Source: DATFBY01 sp035253585 (GTDB taxonomy: Bacteria > Gemmatimonadota > Gemmatimonadetes > Gemmatimonadales > Gemmatimonadaceae). From it: a stretch of DNA of 64,000 nt. Of this stretch, positions 25,474 through 35,486 are shown in pieces. Made by a program: the position numbers and the translations under genes. The number at the start of each line of letters is the position of its first letter. The first letter of the stretch is position 1. The stretch is from assembly GCA_035253585.1 (NCBI GenBank), contig DATFBY010000057.1, positions 1 through 64,000 of the forward strand, given 5' to 3'. The notes under the pieces were generated by a model. It was not told the origin of the DNA. It ran no database searches and saw nothing but the letters and a program-made list of their open reading frames with translations.

Positions 25474-26334
25474 GCCCTCTCCTTCCTCTCGAATCACTTC
25501 CATGGCAACCGAAACTAGCCGCTCCAGCTCATCATCGGCGGCCTTCGGCAGGAGCGCTTCCGACCAGAGATGCTCTTCGCTCTTTGCGTAGCGGTCGAGG
25601 AAGCGGCGGAGGAAGGCGATGAGCGACACGCGCTGCAGCTCGACCGCGCGCTGCTTCGCCTGCTGTCCGCGGACGAGTGTGTCGAAGCGGTGCGCATTAG
25701 CGAGGGCGTTGGCGGTGAGCGTCGCCACCACCTGACAGAACCGCACGTCACGATCGGAGAACGGCGTCGAGTTCCGCTCCGTCCGCAGGAAGATTGCACC
25801 GATCGTGTTCCCTCTCCATCGAATCGGCACAACCACGATCGACAGCACGTTCCGCATCGCCAGCATGGGATGGGCGCTGCGGAGCAGGGGATCCGACATC
25901 GCATCCGGAATGAACACCGTCTCACCCGACTCGAAAGCGCGCTGTAGCTCCGGGTAGCGCGCCAGGTCGACGATCAGGTTGCGGATCGACGGATCTTCGT
26001 ACGTGGCGACCAGTCGAACGTCCGAGGAGTCGCCGGCAAGGAAGACGGAGCAGCGGTCGAGACCGAAGGTCTCCCCGAGCTTTCGGGCGACCGTCTGCGT
26101 GATCTCGGCGAACTGCGGTGAGGCGGAAACGGCCTGGAGGATGTCGACCACCGCCACCAGGTGATCGCGTTCGCGCTCGAGCTCCGCAATGCGCGCCACG
26201 AGACGCGAACGGTCGTCGCTCGCGCTCGGCTCGGTGGCCTCCTCAGTGAGCTTCTCGAGCGAGCCCTCGGTCGAGTTGCCGTTCGCGGTCTCCGAGCTCC
26301 CGGTCGCCGCGGCCCACCCCTTCGCCCTCAACAT
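25471..26334 (-). CDS. GAF-domain signalling protein
   Basis: The protein is 287 residues from the ATG at 26334 (another ATG at 26340; AAGG lies just upstream). The first ~35 residues are Ser/Thr/Glu-rich, followed by a coiled coil (RIAELERERDHLVAVV). A GAF domain covers about 60-220: FGLDRCSVFLAGDSSDVRLVAT, then VVVPIRWRGNTIGAIFLRTE. There is no output kinase or cyclase. The start overlaps the preceding GGDEF gene by about 92 nt out of frame. It probably senses a small ligand or redox state in concert with the two upstream response regulators. Confidence 0.8.
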   Translation of the reverse strand: MLRAKGWAAATGSSETANGNSTEGSLEKLTEEATEPSASDDRSRLVARIAELERERDHLVAVVDILQAVSASPQFAEITQTVARKLGETFGLDRCSVFLAGDSSDVRLVATYEDPSIRNLIVDLARYPELQRAFESGETVFIPDAMSDPLLRSAHPMLAMRNVLSIVVVPIRWRGNTIGAIFLRTERNSTPFSDRDVRFCQVVATLTANALANAHRFDTLVRGQQAKQRAVELQRVSLIAFLRRFLDRYAKSEEHLWSEALLPKAADDELERLVSVAMEVIREEGEG

Positions 26335-27319
26335 TGTCATCCTTGAGATGTTCGTTGAATTCGGCGCTGTCGAAGCGGACGACCCGATTGCGGCCCCGCT
26401 CCTTGGCCACGTAGAGCGCGTCGTCGGCCGCCTTGACCAGCTGGTCGCGGTGGCGCAAGCGCGGATGCGGCCAGCCCGCCACACCGCAACTCAGGGTGCG
26501 ACGAATTGTGCCGCCCTCGAACTTGAAGACGTAGCTCTCCACTTCCTGACGCGCCCGTTCAGCGAACGTCACCGCCGCGTCCAGCACGGTGCCGGGAAGG
26601 ATGATCATGAACTCCTCGCCGCCATAGCGCCCGACCCGGTCGATGTCGCGTGCGGCGTTCTTGAGGAGTTGGGCCAGCTGGCGAAGCACCTCGTCGCCGG
26701 CCTGGTGGCCATGCGAGTCGTTGACCGACTTGAAGTGATCGAGGTCGAACATTGCGACCGACAGCGGCTCGTGGAGCCGCTGCGAGTGCTCGAACATCTC
26801 GTGGAGGCGCTCTTCCAGATGACGGCGATTGTAGAGACCGGTGAGGCCGTCCGTCACCGCCATTCGCTGCAGCTCGTGGTTGGCGCGGGCCAGCTCACGC
26901 TCGCGCTTTTCGACCGCGTCGTGCAGCTCCTTGATGCGAAGCATCGACCGCACGCGTGCCTCGAGTTCGGCGAAATTGATCGGCTTCGTGATGTAGTCGT
27001 CGGCGCCGGCGCCGAGCCCTTCCACTTTGGCTTCGACCGAGTCCAGCGCGGTCTGCATGATGATGGGAATGAAGGGCAGGTCGGCTGCGCCTTTCACCTG
27101 ACGCGCGACCTCCATCCCGCTGACCTTCGGCATCATCACGTCGAGCAGGATGAGATCGGGCGGGTCTTCGTGAACGAGACGCAACGCCTCCTCGCCGTCG
27201 GAGGCGCACGTCGTCTGATAGCCGCTTGCTTCCAAGCGGGCTCGTATCACCTCGACGTTGTCGGGGTGATCGTCGACGATCAGAACGCGGCGTGGTAGCG
27301 CCTGCTCACCTGCCATCAC
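26243..27319 (-). CDS. Response regulator with diguanylate cyclase (REC-GGDEF)
   Basis: The protein is 358 residues. The receiver domain is at about 10-130: IVDDHPDN, phospho-acceptor Asp in LILLDVMMP, conserved Lys in YITKPI. A helical linker follows, then a GGDEF domain with the catalytic GGEEF in VGRYGGEEFMIILPG and the substrate region TDGLTGLYNRRHLEERL. An intact GGEEF predicts cyclic-di-GMP synthesis switched by phosphorylation. I do not see an RxxD inhibitory site next to it. It is encoded between a single-domain receiver (14-nt overlap upstream) and the GAF protein. Confidence 0.92.
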   Translation of the reverse strand: MMAGEQALPRRVLIVDDHPDNVEVIRARLEASGYQTTCASDGEEALRLVHEDPPDLILLDVMMPKVSGMEVARQVKGAADLPFIPIIMQTALDSVEAKVEGLGAGADDYITKPINFAELEARVRSMLRIKELHDAVEKRERELARANHELQRMAVTDGLTGLYNRRHLEERLHEMFEHSQRLHEPLSVAMFDLDHFKSVNDSHGHQAGDEVLRQLAQLLKNAARDIDRVGRYGGEEFMIILPGTVLDAAVTFAERARQEVESYVFKFEGGTIRRTLSCGVAGWPHPRLRHRDQLVKAADDALYVAKERGRNRVVRFDSAEFNEHLKDDNVEGEGVGRGDRELGDRERQLDRGLAREAH

Positions 27320-27695
27320 CCTTACCGATGAACTTCTCGACTTCGCTCACGACCGCTTTCGGTTCGCAGGGCTTGGCGAGATAGCTGTCGCACCCGACCT
27401 CCATGGCCTTCTCGCGGTCGGACGCGAGTGCGTGCGCTGTCAGCGCAATGATCGGGATGTTCCGCGTCTCCGGATCGCGCTTGAGCACCTGTGTGGCTTC
27501 CCATCCGTCGATCACCGGGATGGAGATGTCCATCAGAATCAGATCCGGGCGCTCGGCGCGAGCCTTGGCGATGCCTTCCTCGCCATTCAGTGCCTCAGTC
27601 ACTTTGTATCCAAAGTGCTGGAGGATGGTGGAGTACACGATGCGATTGTCTTCGTTGTCTTCGACCAGAAGCACAGTCTTACCATTCTTGCTCAT
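27306..27695 (-). CDS. Single-domain response regulator
   Basis: The protein is 129 residues from the ATG at 27695, which has a good GAGGAG ribosome site. The frame stays open to 27803 but without homology. The CheY-like receiver has LLVEDNEDN, phospho-acceptor Asp in LILMDISIP, the switch residue Thr in IIALTAHA and Lys in YLAKPCEP. There is no output domain, so it passes phosphate within a relay. Cognate histidine kinases are not in the window. It heads the receiver/GGDEF/GAF run. Confidence 0.92.
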   Translation of the reverse strand: MSKNGKTVLLVEDNEDNRIVYSTILQHFGYKVTEALNGEEGIAKARAERPDLILMDISIPVIDGWEATQVLKRDPETRNIPIIALTAHALASDREKAMEVGCDSYLAKPCEPKAVVSEVEKFIGKGDGR

Positions 27696-27922
27696 GCGGC
27701 TCCTCACCCGGTCAGGCAGGCGTTTGTGACGATCCCGGCGAAGAAGATAGCGCGAAAGGCGCGTTCGTGGGGACGACGCGAAAAGTTGGCGCAAAGCGTG
27801 CACGCACTATAGCGCGGGATCCGATCAGAATCCCGGCATTTTCCGGCCGGCCTTCGTTACCTCGCTTGCCAGGTATCGAAGGAAGCAAGATTCTTACCAA
27901 GTGCAATAGGAGTGAATGCATC

Positions 27923-28363
27923 ATGACGCGCACAACGCACTTCTCTCGCCCCCGCGCCGCTGGGGGAGTCTCTCGTTCGGCGAGCGATTCGACGGCCGCT
28001 CACGACGACGAGGAGGCGCGTTTGGAGGAGCTGGAGAACGAAGAAGCCGAAGGCTCGAGCTATGAGGAGACCACGGACTGGGGCCGCATCGGCAGCTTCG
28101 CCGCGGGCCTGGCTGCCGGTCTGACGATCGGCGCCGGCGTTGCGCTCCTGCTCGCACCCGCCAGCGGGGAGGAGACGCGCGAGTATCTCTCCCATCGCGC
28201 CCGGAGCCTACGTAGCCGCGCGGACACGAGTTGGGACGACCTTCGCGACGAGCTCCGCTGGCTCGCTAGACGTGGACGGAAGAAGATGAGACGCGGCGTG
28301 ACGATGGGGCGGTGGAGGGCGGAAGACGCGATCGAGCGGCAGAGGCGGAGGAGGGGGTGGTGA
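27923..28363 (+). CDS. YtxH-domain protein
   Basis: The protein is 146 residues from the ATG at 27923, preceded by AGGAGTG. An acidic N terminus (DDEEARLEELENEEAEG) is followed by one membrane segment FAAGLAAGLTIGAGVALLLAP with the YtxH-like SGEETREYLSHRA just after it, then a very basic Arg-rich C terminus. YtxH proteins are small membrane-anchored stress proteins of unknown activity. It sits alone and converges with the RMD-like gene across a hairpin terminator. Confidence 0.75.
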   Translation: MTRTTHFSRPRAAGGVSRSASDSTAAHDDEEARLEELENEEAEGSSYEETTDWGRIGSFAAGLAAGLTIGAGVALLLAPASGEETREYLSHRARSLRSRADTSWDDLRDELRWLARRGRKKMRRGVTMGRWRAEDAIERQRRRRGW

Positions 28364-28412
28364 GCGAGGAGGGATCAGGGAGCACGGACTCGGGATTGTG
28401 AATTAAAAGAAG

Positions 28413-28444
28413 AGGAGCTCGCCGGCGTCAGCCTTCGAGCTCCT
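28413..28444. terminator. Probable bidirectional terminator
   Basis: Perfect 9-bp arms AGGAGCTCG (28413-28421) and CGAGCTCCT (28436-28444) flank a 14-nt loop between two convergent genes. On the minus strand the stem is followed by CTTCTTTTAATT, which makes a good U-tract for the downstream side of the RMD-like gene. On the plus strand the tail is only moderately T-rich. Confidence 0.7.
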
Positions 28445-28456
28445 TCCTTCTTCCAC

Positions 28457-29245
28457 CTACTTCCTACCCCCGTCCAATCTCCTCAGCATCCCCGCCGCTT
28501 CCGCCTGATACCTCCCATCGTTCAACTCCGTCTTTCTCCCTTTGATCACCGCATCCAGCTGCGCGCGCGCCTTCTCTTTTTCTCCGATGTCGAGATAAAT
28601 CTGCGCAAGGTCGAGCTTGTGAACGATGCGGTCGGGGTCGACGCGAACGGCGTGCTCCATGTACTCCACCGCCCGCGGCCAGCTCGCTTGGTCGAAGACG
28701 CGCCCCCCTAGGAAGTTCTTCGCCATCCAGCGAGTCACGCCGCTCAGACGCATCACCTCGGCGTTCCACACACCCATCACGTGGAGCGCACCGGGATGAT
28801 CCGGGTCGATCCGTAACGCTTCCAGCGCATGGTTGCGGATCTCCTTCGCGTACTTCACGCGGTCCCTCTTTCCGACCGAGAGGGCGACACGACCCAACGC
28901 GCGCGCGAGGTCGAAGTGCGGCTGCGCCTCGTTCGGCCGAAGCGCGATGGCGCGACGTGCCAGACGCTCGGCGAGCGCGTATCGCTCCTTGCGTACCGAC
29001 GCACTCGACTCGTATTCGGCGAGATCGGCGATGTTGCGCGACGCGCGCCAGAGTGCATCGGCATTGTTCGAGTCGACGGCCAGCACCGCCGAGTATTCGT
29101 CGAGCGACAGCTGCACTTCGATCTCGCGGTAGAGACTGTCGCCGCGCGCGATCCGTTCGGCCGCGCTCGGTGGCGGCGATTGCGCGAGCATCGATGTGGC
29201 GGATGCAATCGTGACGACGAGCGTCACGAGGTAGCGAACGACCAT
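28457..29245 (-). CDS. Exported TPR protein, RMD/FAM82-like
   Basis: The protein is 262 residues from the ATG at 29245. The signal peptide is MVVRYLVTLVVTIASATSMLAQ. It has helical TPR-type repeats with LARRAIALRPNEAQPHFDLA, ALEALRIDPDHPGALHVMGV, then a MRLSGVTRWMAKNFLGGRVF segment and a last repeat. The 'GVWNAEVMRL...AKNFLGG...SWPRAVEYMEHAV' layout recalls the regulator-of-microtubule-dynamics family of TPR proteins. It is exported to the periplasm. It diverges from the phosphorylase gene with 75 nt between starts. Confidence 0.72.
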   Translation of the reverse strand: MVVRYLVTLVVTIASATSMLAQSPPPSAAERIARGDSLYREIEVQLSLDEYSAVLAVDSNNADALWRASRNIADLAEYESSASVRKERYALAERLARRAIALRPNEAQPHFDLARALGRVALSVGKRDRVKYAKEIRNHALEALRIDPDHPGALHVMGVWNAEVMRLSGVTRWMAKNFLGGRVFDQASWPRAVEYMEHAVRVDPDRIVHKLDLAQIYLDIGEKEKARAQLDAVIKGRKTELNDGRYQAEAAGMLRRLDGGRK

Positions 29246-29320
29246 GGAATCTCCGACATTGGTGCGAATCGAACCACACGACTCAACGATCGACGTCTTG
29301 TATACACCGGCTTCGCCGCA

Positions 29321-30655
29321 ATGCTCGCATATCGGCTGATCGAGCGCAAACGAGACGGAGGGCGCATCGAGCCAGGCGAATGGCGCGCGCTGGTGTTGGC
29401 GTACGCCGCCGGTCACGTCCCCGACTATCAGATGGCAGCCTTTCTGATGGCCGCCTATCTGCGTGGGCTCGATCGCGGTGAGACATCCGCGCTCACCGAC
29501 GCCATGCTCCGCAGTGGACAACGATTCGACTTGGCCCATCTCCAGACGGGCCGCGTCGACAAACATTCGACCGGCGGCGTCGGTGACAAGGTCTCGATCG
29601 TTCTCGCGCCGCTCGTCGCCTCGCTGGGTGTTGCCGTCCCGATGATGTCCGGACGCGGGCTCGGTCATACCGGTGGAACGCTCGACAAGCTCGAGGCGAT
29701 CCCCGGATTTCGAACTGCGATCACGCTCGCCGACGCGAGCGCGCAGGTGGAGCGCATCGGCTGCGTGTTGATGGGTCAGAGCACCGAGATCGCTCCGGCC
29801 GACAGAAAGATGTATGCGCTGCGCGACGCGACGGCGACGGTCGAGTCCGTCCCGCTCATCGCGGCCAGCATCATGAGCAAGAAGCTGGCGGAGGGTCTCA
29901 CCGGCCTGGTCGTGGACGTGAAGCGCGGGTCCGGCGCGTTCCTGCCGGACCTCGACCGCGACCTCGAGCTCTCGCGCGTCATGATCGAGCTCGGTGCCGA
30001 GCACGACGTGCCGGTCATCGCGCTCATCACGGCGATGGATAGGCCGCTCGGGCGCGCGTGCGGCGTCGCGCTCGAGACGGAGGAAGCCATCCACGCGCTG
30101 CGCGGAGAGGGACCGCCAGATCTCATGGCCGTCACGTACGCGCTCGGTGCCGAGATGTTGGTGATGGGCGGCGCGGCCGAGACGCCTGACGAGGCGCGGC
30201 GCGCAATGGAGGTCGCCGTCTCGTCAGGCAGCGCCGCGCGCAAGTTCGAGGAGATCATCGAGGCGCAGGGCGGAAATCCATCGGTCGTCGAAGATCCCTC
30301 GATTCTTCCGCAGGCTAACGCCTGCGAGCTGTTCGCCGCGCCACATCGCGGGTTCGTCGCCCACATCGAGCCACGCGCCGTGGGGCGGGGGATCATCGCC
30401 ATGCGCGGCGGGCGCACTCGCATGGAGGACTCGATCGATCCGTCCGTCGGATTCGTCATCTCGGCCAAGCCAGGCGACTGGGTGGAGCAGGGAGAGCCAT
30501 TGGCGACGATCTTCGCCGCCGATGAAGCCGGGATCGCCTCGGGGCGACACGCGCTCGCCGACGCAATTCGCGTCGCCGACGAAGCCGATCATCCGCTGCC
30601 ACTCATCTCGCATCGCGTCACGGCGCGCGGCGTCGAAGTGTACGACCGCGGCTGA
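29321..30655 (+). CDS. Pyrimidine-nucleoside (thymidine) phosphorylase
   Basis: The protein is 444 residues from the ATG at 29321; the frame stays open far upstream but homology starts here (LIERKRDGG). Class signature and binding motifs are present: TGRVDKHSTGGVGDKVS, SGRGLGHTGGTLDKLE, the substrate Arg/Lys region DVKRGSGAF, and a C-terminal barrel-sandwich hybrid domain. It splits pyrimidine nucleosides with phosphate. deoA versus pdp type is not decided. It is followed after 11 nt by the TrpF-like gene, then terC, on the same strand. Confidence 0.92.
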   Translation: MLAYRLIERKRDGGRIEPGEWRALVLAYAAGHVPDYQMAAFLMAAYLRGLDRGETSALTDAMLRSGQRFDLAHLQTGRVDKHSTGGVGDKVSIVLAPLVASLGVAVPMMSGRGLGHTGGTLDKLEAIPGFRTAITLADASAQVERIGCVLMGQSTEIAPADRKMYALRDATATVESVPLIAASIMSKKLAEGLTGLVVDVKRGSGAFLPDLDRDLELSRVMIELGAEHDVPVIALITAMDRPLGRACGVALETEEAIHALRGEGPPDLMAVTYALGAEMLVMGGAAETPDEARRAMEVAVSSGSAARKFEEIIEAQGGNPSVVEDPSILPQANACELFAAPHRGFVAHIEPRAVGRGIIAMRGGRTRMEDSIDPSVGFVISAKPGDWVEQGEPLATIFAADEAGIASGRHALADAIRVADEADHPLPLISHRVTARGVEVYDRG

Positions 30656-30666
30656 ACGACCCGACC

Positions 30667-31365
30667 ATGGTCGCTCCCATTCCGTTCGTGAAGATCTGCT
30701 GCATCTCCTCGGTGGAGGAGGCGCGTCTGGCAGTAAGCGCCGGCGCGGCCGCGCTCGGACTCGTGTCGCACATGCCGAGCGGTCCCGGAGTGATTCCGGA
30801 CGAGCTGATCGCCGAGATCGCGGCCACCGTGCCGCCGCCGATCGCCACGTTCCTCCTCACGAGCCTTCAAGACGCGGACGAGATCATCGCGCAGCAGCGC
30901 CGGCTCGGCGCCAACACGTTGCAGATCGTCGACTATCTCGAGCGGGGCACGTACGACGAGATCCGCCGCGCGCTCCCGGGCGTGCGCATCGTGCAGGTCA
31001 TTCACGTGCACGGCGAGGAGACGATCGACGAAGCGCGCTCGGTGGCGCCGCACGTCCATGCCATTCTCCTCGACTCCGGCAACCAACGTCTCGCGGTGAA
31101 GGAGCTTGGTGGCACGGGACGCGCGCATGATTGGCGTGTGAGCCGCCGGATCCGAGATGCAGTCTCGGTGCCGATTTTCCTCGCCGGAGGACTGCGCTCG
31201 GACAACGTGGCTGATGGTCTGCGCGCGGTGGACCCGTTTGGGGTCGACGTATGCACCGGTGTGCGGACCAACGGCGTTCTCGATCCGGACAAGCTTCGCG
31301 CGTTCATGCTCGCCGTTCGCGATCCGTCGCGAGCGGCACCCATTCCGATAGACCCACAACCCTGA
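30667..31365 (+). CDS. Phosphoribosylanthranilate isomerase-like protein (TrpF-like)
   Basis: The protein is 232 residues. It is a TIM-barrel with the TrpF N-terminal motif in the form VKICCISSVEEA, so the catalytic Cys position is kept. The Asp region is ILLDSGN, and GGTGRAHDW plus FLAGGL match the phosphate-binding end. Family length is ~200-220. It is encoded with a nucleoside phosphorylase and terC rather than with tryptophan genes, so it may be the sole TrpF of the organism or a paralog with another substrate. Confidence 0.75.
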   Translation: MVAPIPFVKICCISSVEEARLAVSAGAAALGLVSHMPSGPGVIPDELIAEIAATVPPPIATFLLTSLQDADEIIAQQRRLGANTLQIVDYLERGTYDEIRRALPGVRIVQVIHVHGEETIDEARSVAPHVHAILLDSGNQRLAVKELGGTGRAHDWRVSRRIRDAVSVPIFLAGGLRSDNVADGLRAVDPFGVDVCTGVRTNGVLDPDKLRAFMLAVRDPSRAAPIPIDPQP

Positions 31366-31375
31366 CTACATCGCC

Positions 31376-32134
31376 ATGGACTGGATTACCGATCCCTCTG
31401 CCTGGGTCGCCCTGCTGACGCTGACGTCGCTCGAGATCGTCCTCGGGATCGACAACATCGTCTTCATCTCGATTCTGGCCGGGAAGCTACCCGAAGCACA
31501 GCGCGACCGCGCCCGTCGCCTTGGTTTGGGCGTGGCGATGATCACCCGCATTCTGCTCCTGCTGTCGATCACCTGGATCATGCGCCTGACGACGCCGCTC
31601 TTCACCGTGTTCGGCCAGGAGATCAGCGGACGCGACCTGATTCTGATCGGCGGCGGGCTCTTCCTTCTGGCGAAGGCAACTCACGAGATCCACGACAAGC
31701 TCGAAGGCGAACAGGGTGACACCGTGCGCCGCATCGCACCGACGTTCAGCAGCGTGATCATTCAGATCATGCTGCTCGACATCGTGTTCTCCCTCGACTC
31801 GGTGATCACCGCCGTCGGCATGGCCGAGCACGTCAGCATCATGATCATCGCGGTGGTGATCGCGGTCGGGATCATGATGGTCGCGGCGAAGGGGATCGGG
31901 AACTTCGTGGAGCGCCACCCGACGGTGAAGATGCTGGCACTCTCCTTTCTCCTGCTCATCGGCGTGACGCTCATCGCCGAAGGGCTCGGCCAGCACATCT
32001 CGAAGGGCTACATCTACTTTGCGATGGGATTCTCGGTGTTCGTGGAGCTGCTCAATCTCCGCCTCAAGAAGGTGTCGAAGCCGGTGCACCTCCGTGACGG
32101 ATATCATCCGGAGGAGCCGGGGGCGGCGGCGTGA
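31376..32134 (+). CDS. terC: TerC-family integral membrane protein
   Basis: The protein is 252 residues with seven or more membrane helices. Conserved acidic TerC motifs are present: LEIVLGIDNIVFISIL near residue 20-35 and its repeat LLDIVFSLDSVITAVGMA near 125-145. These Asp/Glu-Asn positions define the family, implicated in metal (Mn2+ or tellurite-related) homeostasis and in loading exported proteins. It comes ten bases after the TrpF-like gene. Its stop codon lies within the left arm of a long inverted repeat. Confidence 0.9.
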   Translation: MDWITDPSAWVALLTLTSLEIVLGIDNIVFISILAGKLPEAQRDRARRLGLGVAMITRILLLLSITWIMRLTTPLFTVFGQEISGRDLILIGGGLFLLAKATHEIHDKLEGEQGDTVRRIAPTFSSVIIQIMLLDIVFSLDSVITAVGMAEHVSIMIIAVVIAVGIMMVAAKGIGNFVERHPTVKMLALSFLLLIGVTLIAEGLGQHISKGYIYFAMGFSVFVELLNLRLKKVSKPVHLRDGYHPEEPGAAA

Positions 32135-32240
32135 CATCGAGATTCGAGATTGGAGATTCGAGATTCGTGACTGCGAATTCGGAGATCGTTAGGTGTGCAG
32201 TTGCGAATCTCGAATCTCCGATCTCGAATCTCGATGTCAC
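32131..32240. repeat. Long inverted repeat filling the terC/dioxygenase spacer
   Basis: Arms 32131-32167 and 32204-32240 are reverse complements over 37 bp with a single mismatch (32151), around a 36-nt centre. Each arm is built from the words GAGATTCG and GAGATT. The left arm includes the terC stop and the right arm includes the stop codon of the convergent gene. It should act as a strong bidirectional terminator or transcript-end stem. Confidence 0.85.
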
Positions 32241-32983
32241 GCTATCCTCATCCCAAACGCCATCGTCCCCGCATACCCGTCCCCACTCTGACTCACCGGC
32301 AGAATCAGTTCCTTCCCGTTGCGGCGGAAGATTCCGTCCTGCTCGTTGCGGGTGCGTGATCCGCCCTGCGAGTACGGTGCTCGTTGGAAGACGCGGTCGT
32401 TGACGGCTTCGTCGAAATACAGCTGGGATGTGAACTCGTGCCCGCTCGACGCCGAGGGATTCGTGCGCACCTTGAAGTGAATGTGCGTCGCCCGGCCGCG
32501 ATACCAGCCTGGATAGATCGTGCTGAACTTCGCCGTGCCTGACGAGTCCGTGAGCTGATGGCCGCGCAGAAACTTCTGGCCGCGCGTGTTGAAGCTCGGA
32601 TCCTGCACGTCGGAGTAGATGCCCTCGGCGTCGCAATGCCAGACGTCGACCATTGCTCCTTCGAGCGGTGTGCACCCCGCGTCGTTGACCCGCGAGACGA
32701 CAAAGGTGAGCAGCAGCGGCACTCCCGCTTTCACCTGCCCATTCGTCGGATCCGACCGAATGTCGGTGCGATTCAGCCGCACGTCGGTGAAGTAGGGTCC
32801 TTCCGTTTGCTCTGGCAGAACGACGCAGGACGGCGCGGAAACAGTGCCATTAGACGCGATCTGCGCACCCTCCTCGCGCGAGGGCCGGCACCCCGCCAGG
32901 AGTGCCACACCCGACATCCCCATCAGCGCGACCACTTCTCGACGGGACAGTACGCGTCCTACTGGGCGATCATCGTTATCCAT
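32237..32983 (-). CDS. Exported intradiol ring-cleavage dioxygenase family protein
   Basis: The protein is 248 residues from the ATG at 32983. The N terminus has SRREVVALMGMSGVALLAGC, a Tat-like signal with lipobox. The catalytic domain carries the iron ligands: Tyr in TEGPYFTD, Tyr in TIYPGWYRGR, and two His in RATHIHFK, as in the protocatechuate/catechol dioxygenase fold with Fe(III). The DVWHCDAEG strand is typical. It is shorter than soluble catechol dioxygenases, like the exported versions. Substrate is unknown. It is separate from gyrB by 77 nt. Confidence 0.88.
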   Translation of the reverse strand: MDNDDRPVGRVLSRREVVALMGMSGVALLAGCRPSREEGAQIASNGTVSAPSCVVLPEQTEGPYFTDVRLNRTDIRSDPTNGQVKAGVPLLLTFVVSRVNDAGCTPLEGAMVDVWHCDAEGIYSDVQDPSFNTRGQKFLRGHQLTDSSGTAKFSTIYPGWYRGRATHIHFKVRTNPSASSGHEFTSQLYFDEAVNDRVFQRAPYSQGGSRTRNEQDGIFRRNGKELILPVSQSGDGYAGTMAFGMRIA

Positions 32984-33059
32984 GGCGATCTCCGCGGGAA
33001 TCTGTACTTCAAGTATGATTCGGCGCGCGCAGGAGCAAGAGGAGCCGTGTCGCCGGCGC

Positions 33060-35000
<1,941 letters not shown>

Positions 35001-35117
35001 GTTCGTCCTGAAAGATCGATGTCCGACGGGTGCTGCAGGGGAGTGAAATCGGGTGAGCGCAATACCCAGAAAAGCTACCGAACAGAAGCCGAAGAAGCCA
35101 CTCGGTTCCAACAGTGC

Positions 35118-35146
35118 AATTTACTGTGCAATTTCTTAAAAATCAA
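35118..35146 (-). promoter_or_regulatory. Candidate sigma70-type promoter for gyrB with 12-nt direct repeats
   Basis: Read on the minus strand, TTGATT (35146-35141) and TAAATT (35123-35118) are separated by 17 bases in an unusually AT-rich stretch. The word GTGCAATTT occurs twice with a 12-base period on the plus strand (35114-35122, 35126-35134), covering the -10 and spacer. The leader to the gyrB ATG would be about 110 nt. This gives gyrB its own promoter downstream of dciA. Confidence 0.6.
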
Positions 35147-35150
35147 GTAT

Positions 35151-35486
35151 TTAGCGCATCAGTCGCCAGTGAATCCGGTCCACTCTCTGACGACCCGCCT
35201 TCGCGTTCAACGCCGCCAAAAGCTGGGGCTCCATCAGCGAAAGCTCGGTCATCCACGCGTTCGTGCGCACCGCCACGAAGAGGGTCCCGTCGCGCGCGAT
35301 AGACATGGGCTCGGTAACCGCCGCGATCTGAGCGCCGACCAACGCCGGCCATTCCGGAATCACCGACGCCTGCTCCACCCGCTCCGCCAACCCCGACTGC
35401 TCCAGATAGCTCGACACGGCGTCCGCAATTCGCTCCGGACGCTTCTTCTTCGTCACCTGCCCAGCACTCCGCCCGCGATACGCCAT
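35151..35486 (-). CDS. dciA: DUF721/DciA-like protein
   Basis: The protein is 111 residues. It has the DUF721 pattern: ISDAV-like start (RIADAVSSYLEQSGLAE), VIPEWPALVG, then SIARDGTLFVAVRTNAWMTEL and LLAALNAKAG. DciA is the ancestral bacterial loader of the replicative helicase DnaB. It overlaps the 3' end of recF by 36 nt, and gyrB follows, a common neighbourhood for this family. Confidence 0.8.
   Translation of the reverse strand: MAYRGRSAGQVTKKKRPERIADAVSSYLEQSGLAERVEQASVIPEWPALVGAQIAAVTEPMSIARDGTLFVAVRTNAWMTELSLMEPQLLAALNAKAGRQRVDRIHWRLMR

Noticed and set aside
30313..30326. Palindrome AGGCTAACGCCT near 30314 as an operator
   Set aside because: It lies within the coding part of the nucleoside phosphorylase and is imperfect, so codon constraint explains it.
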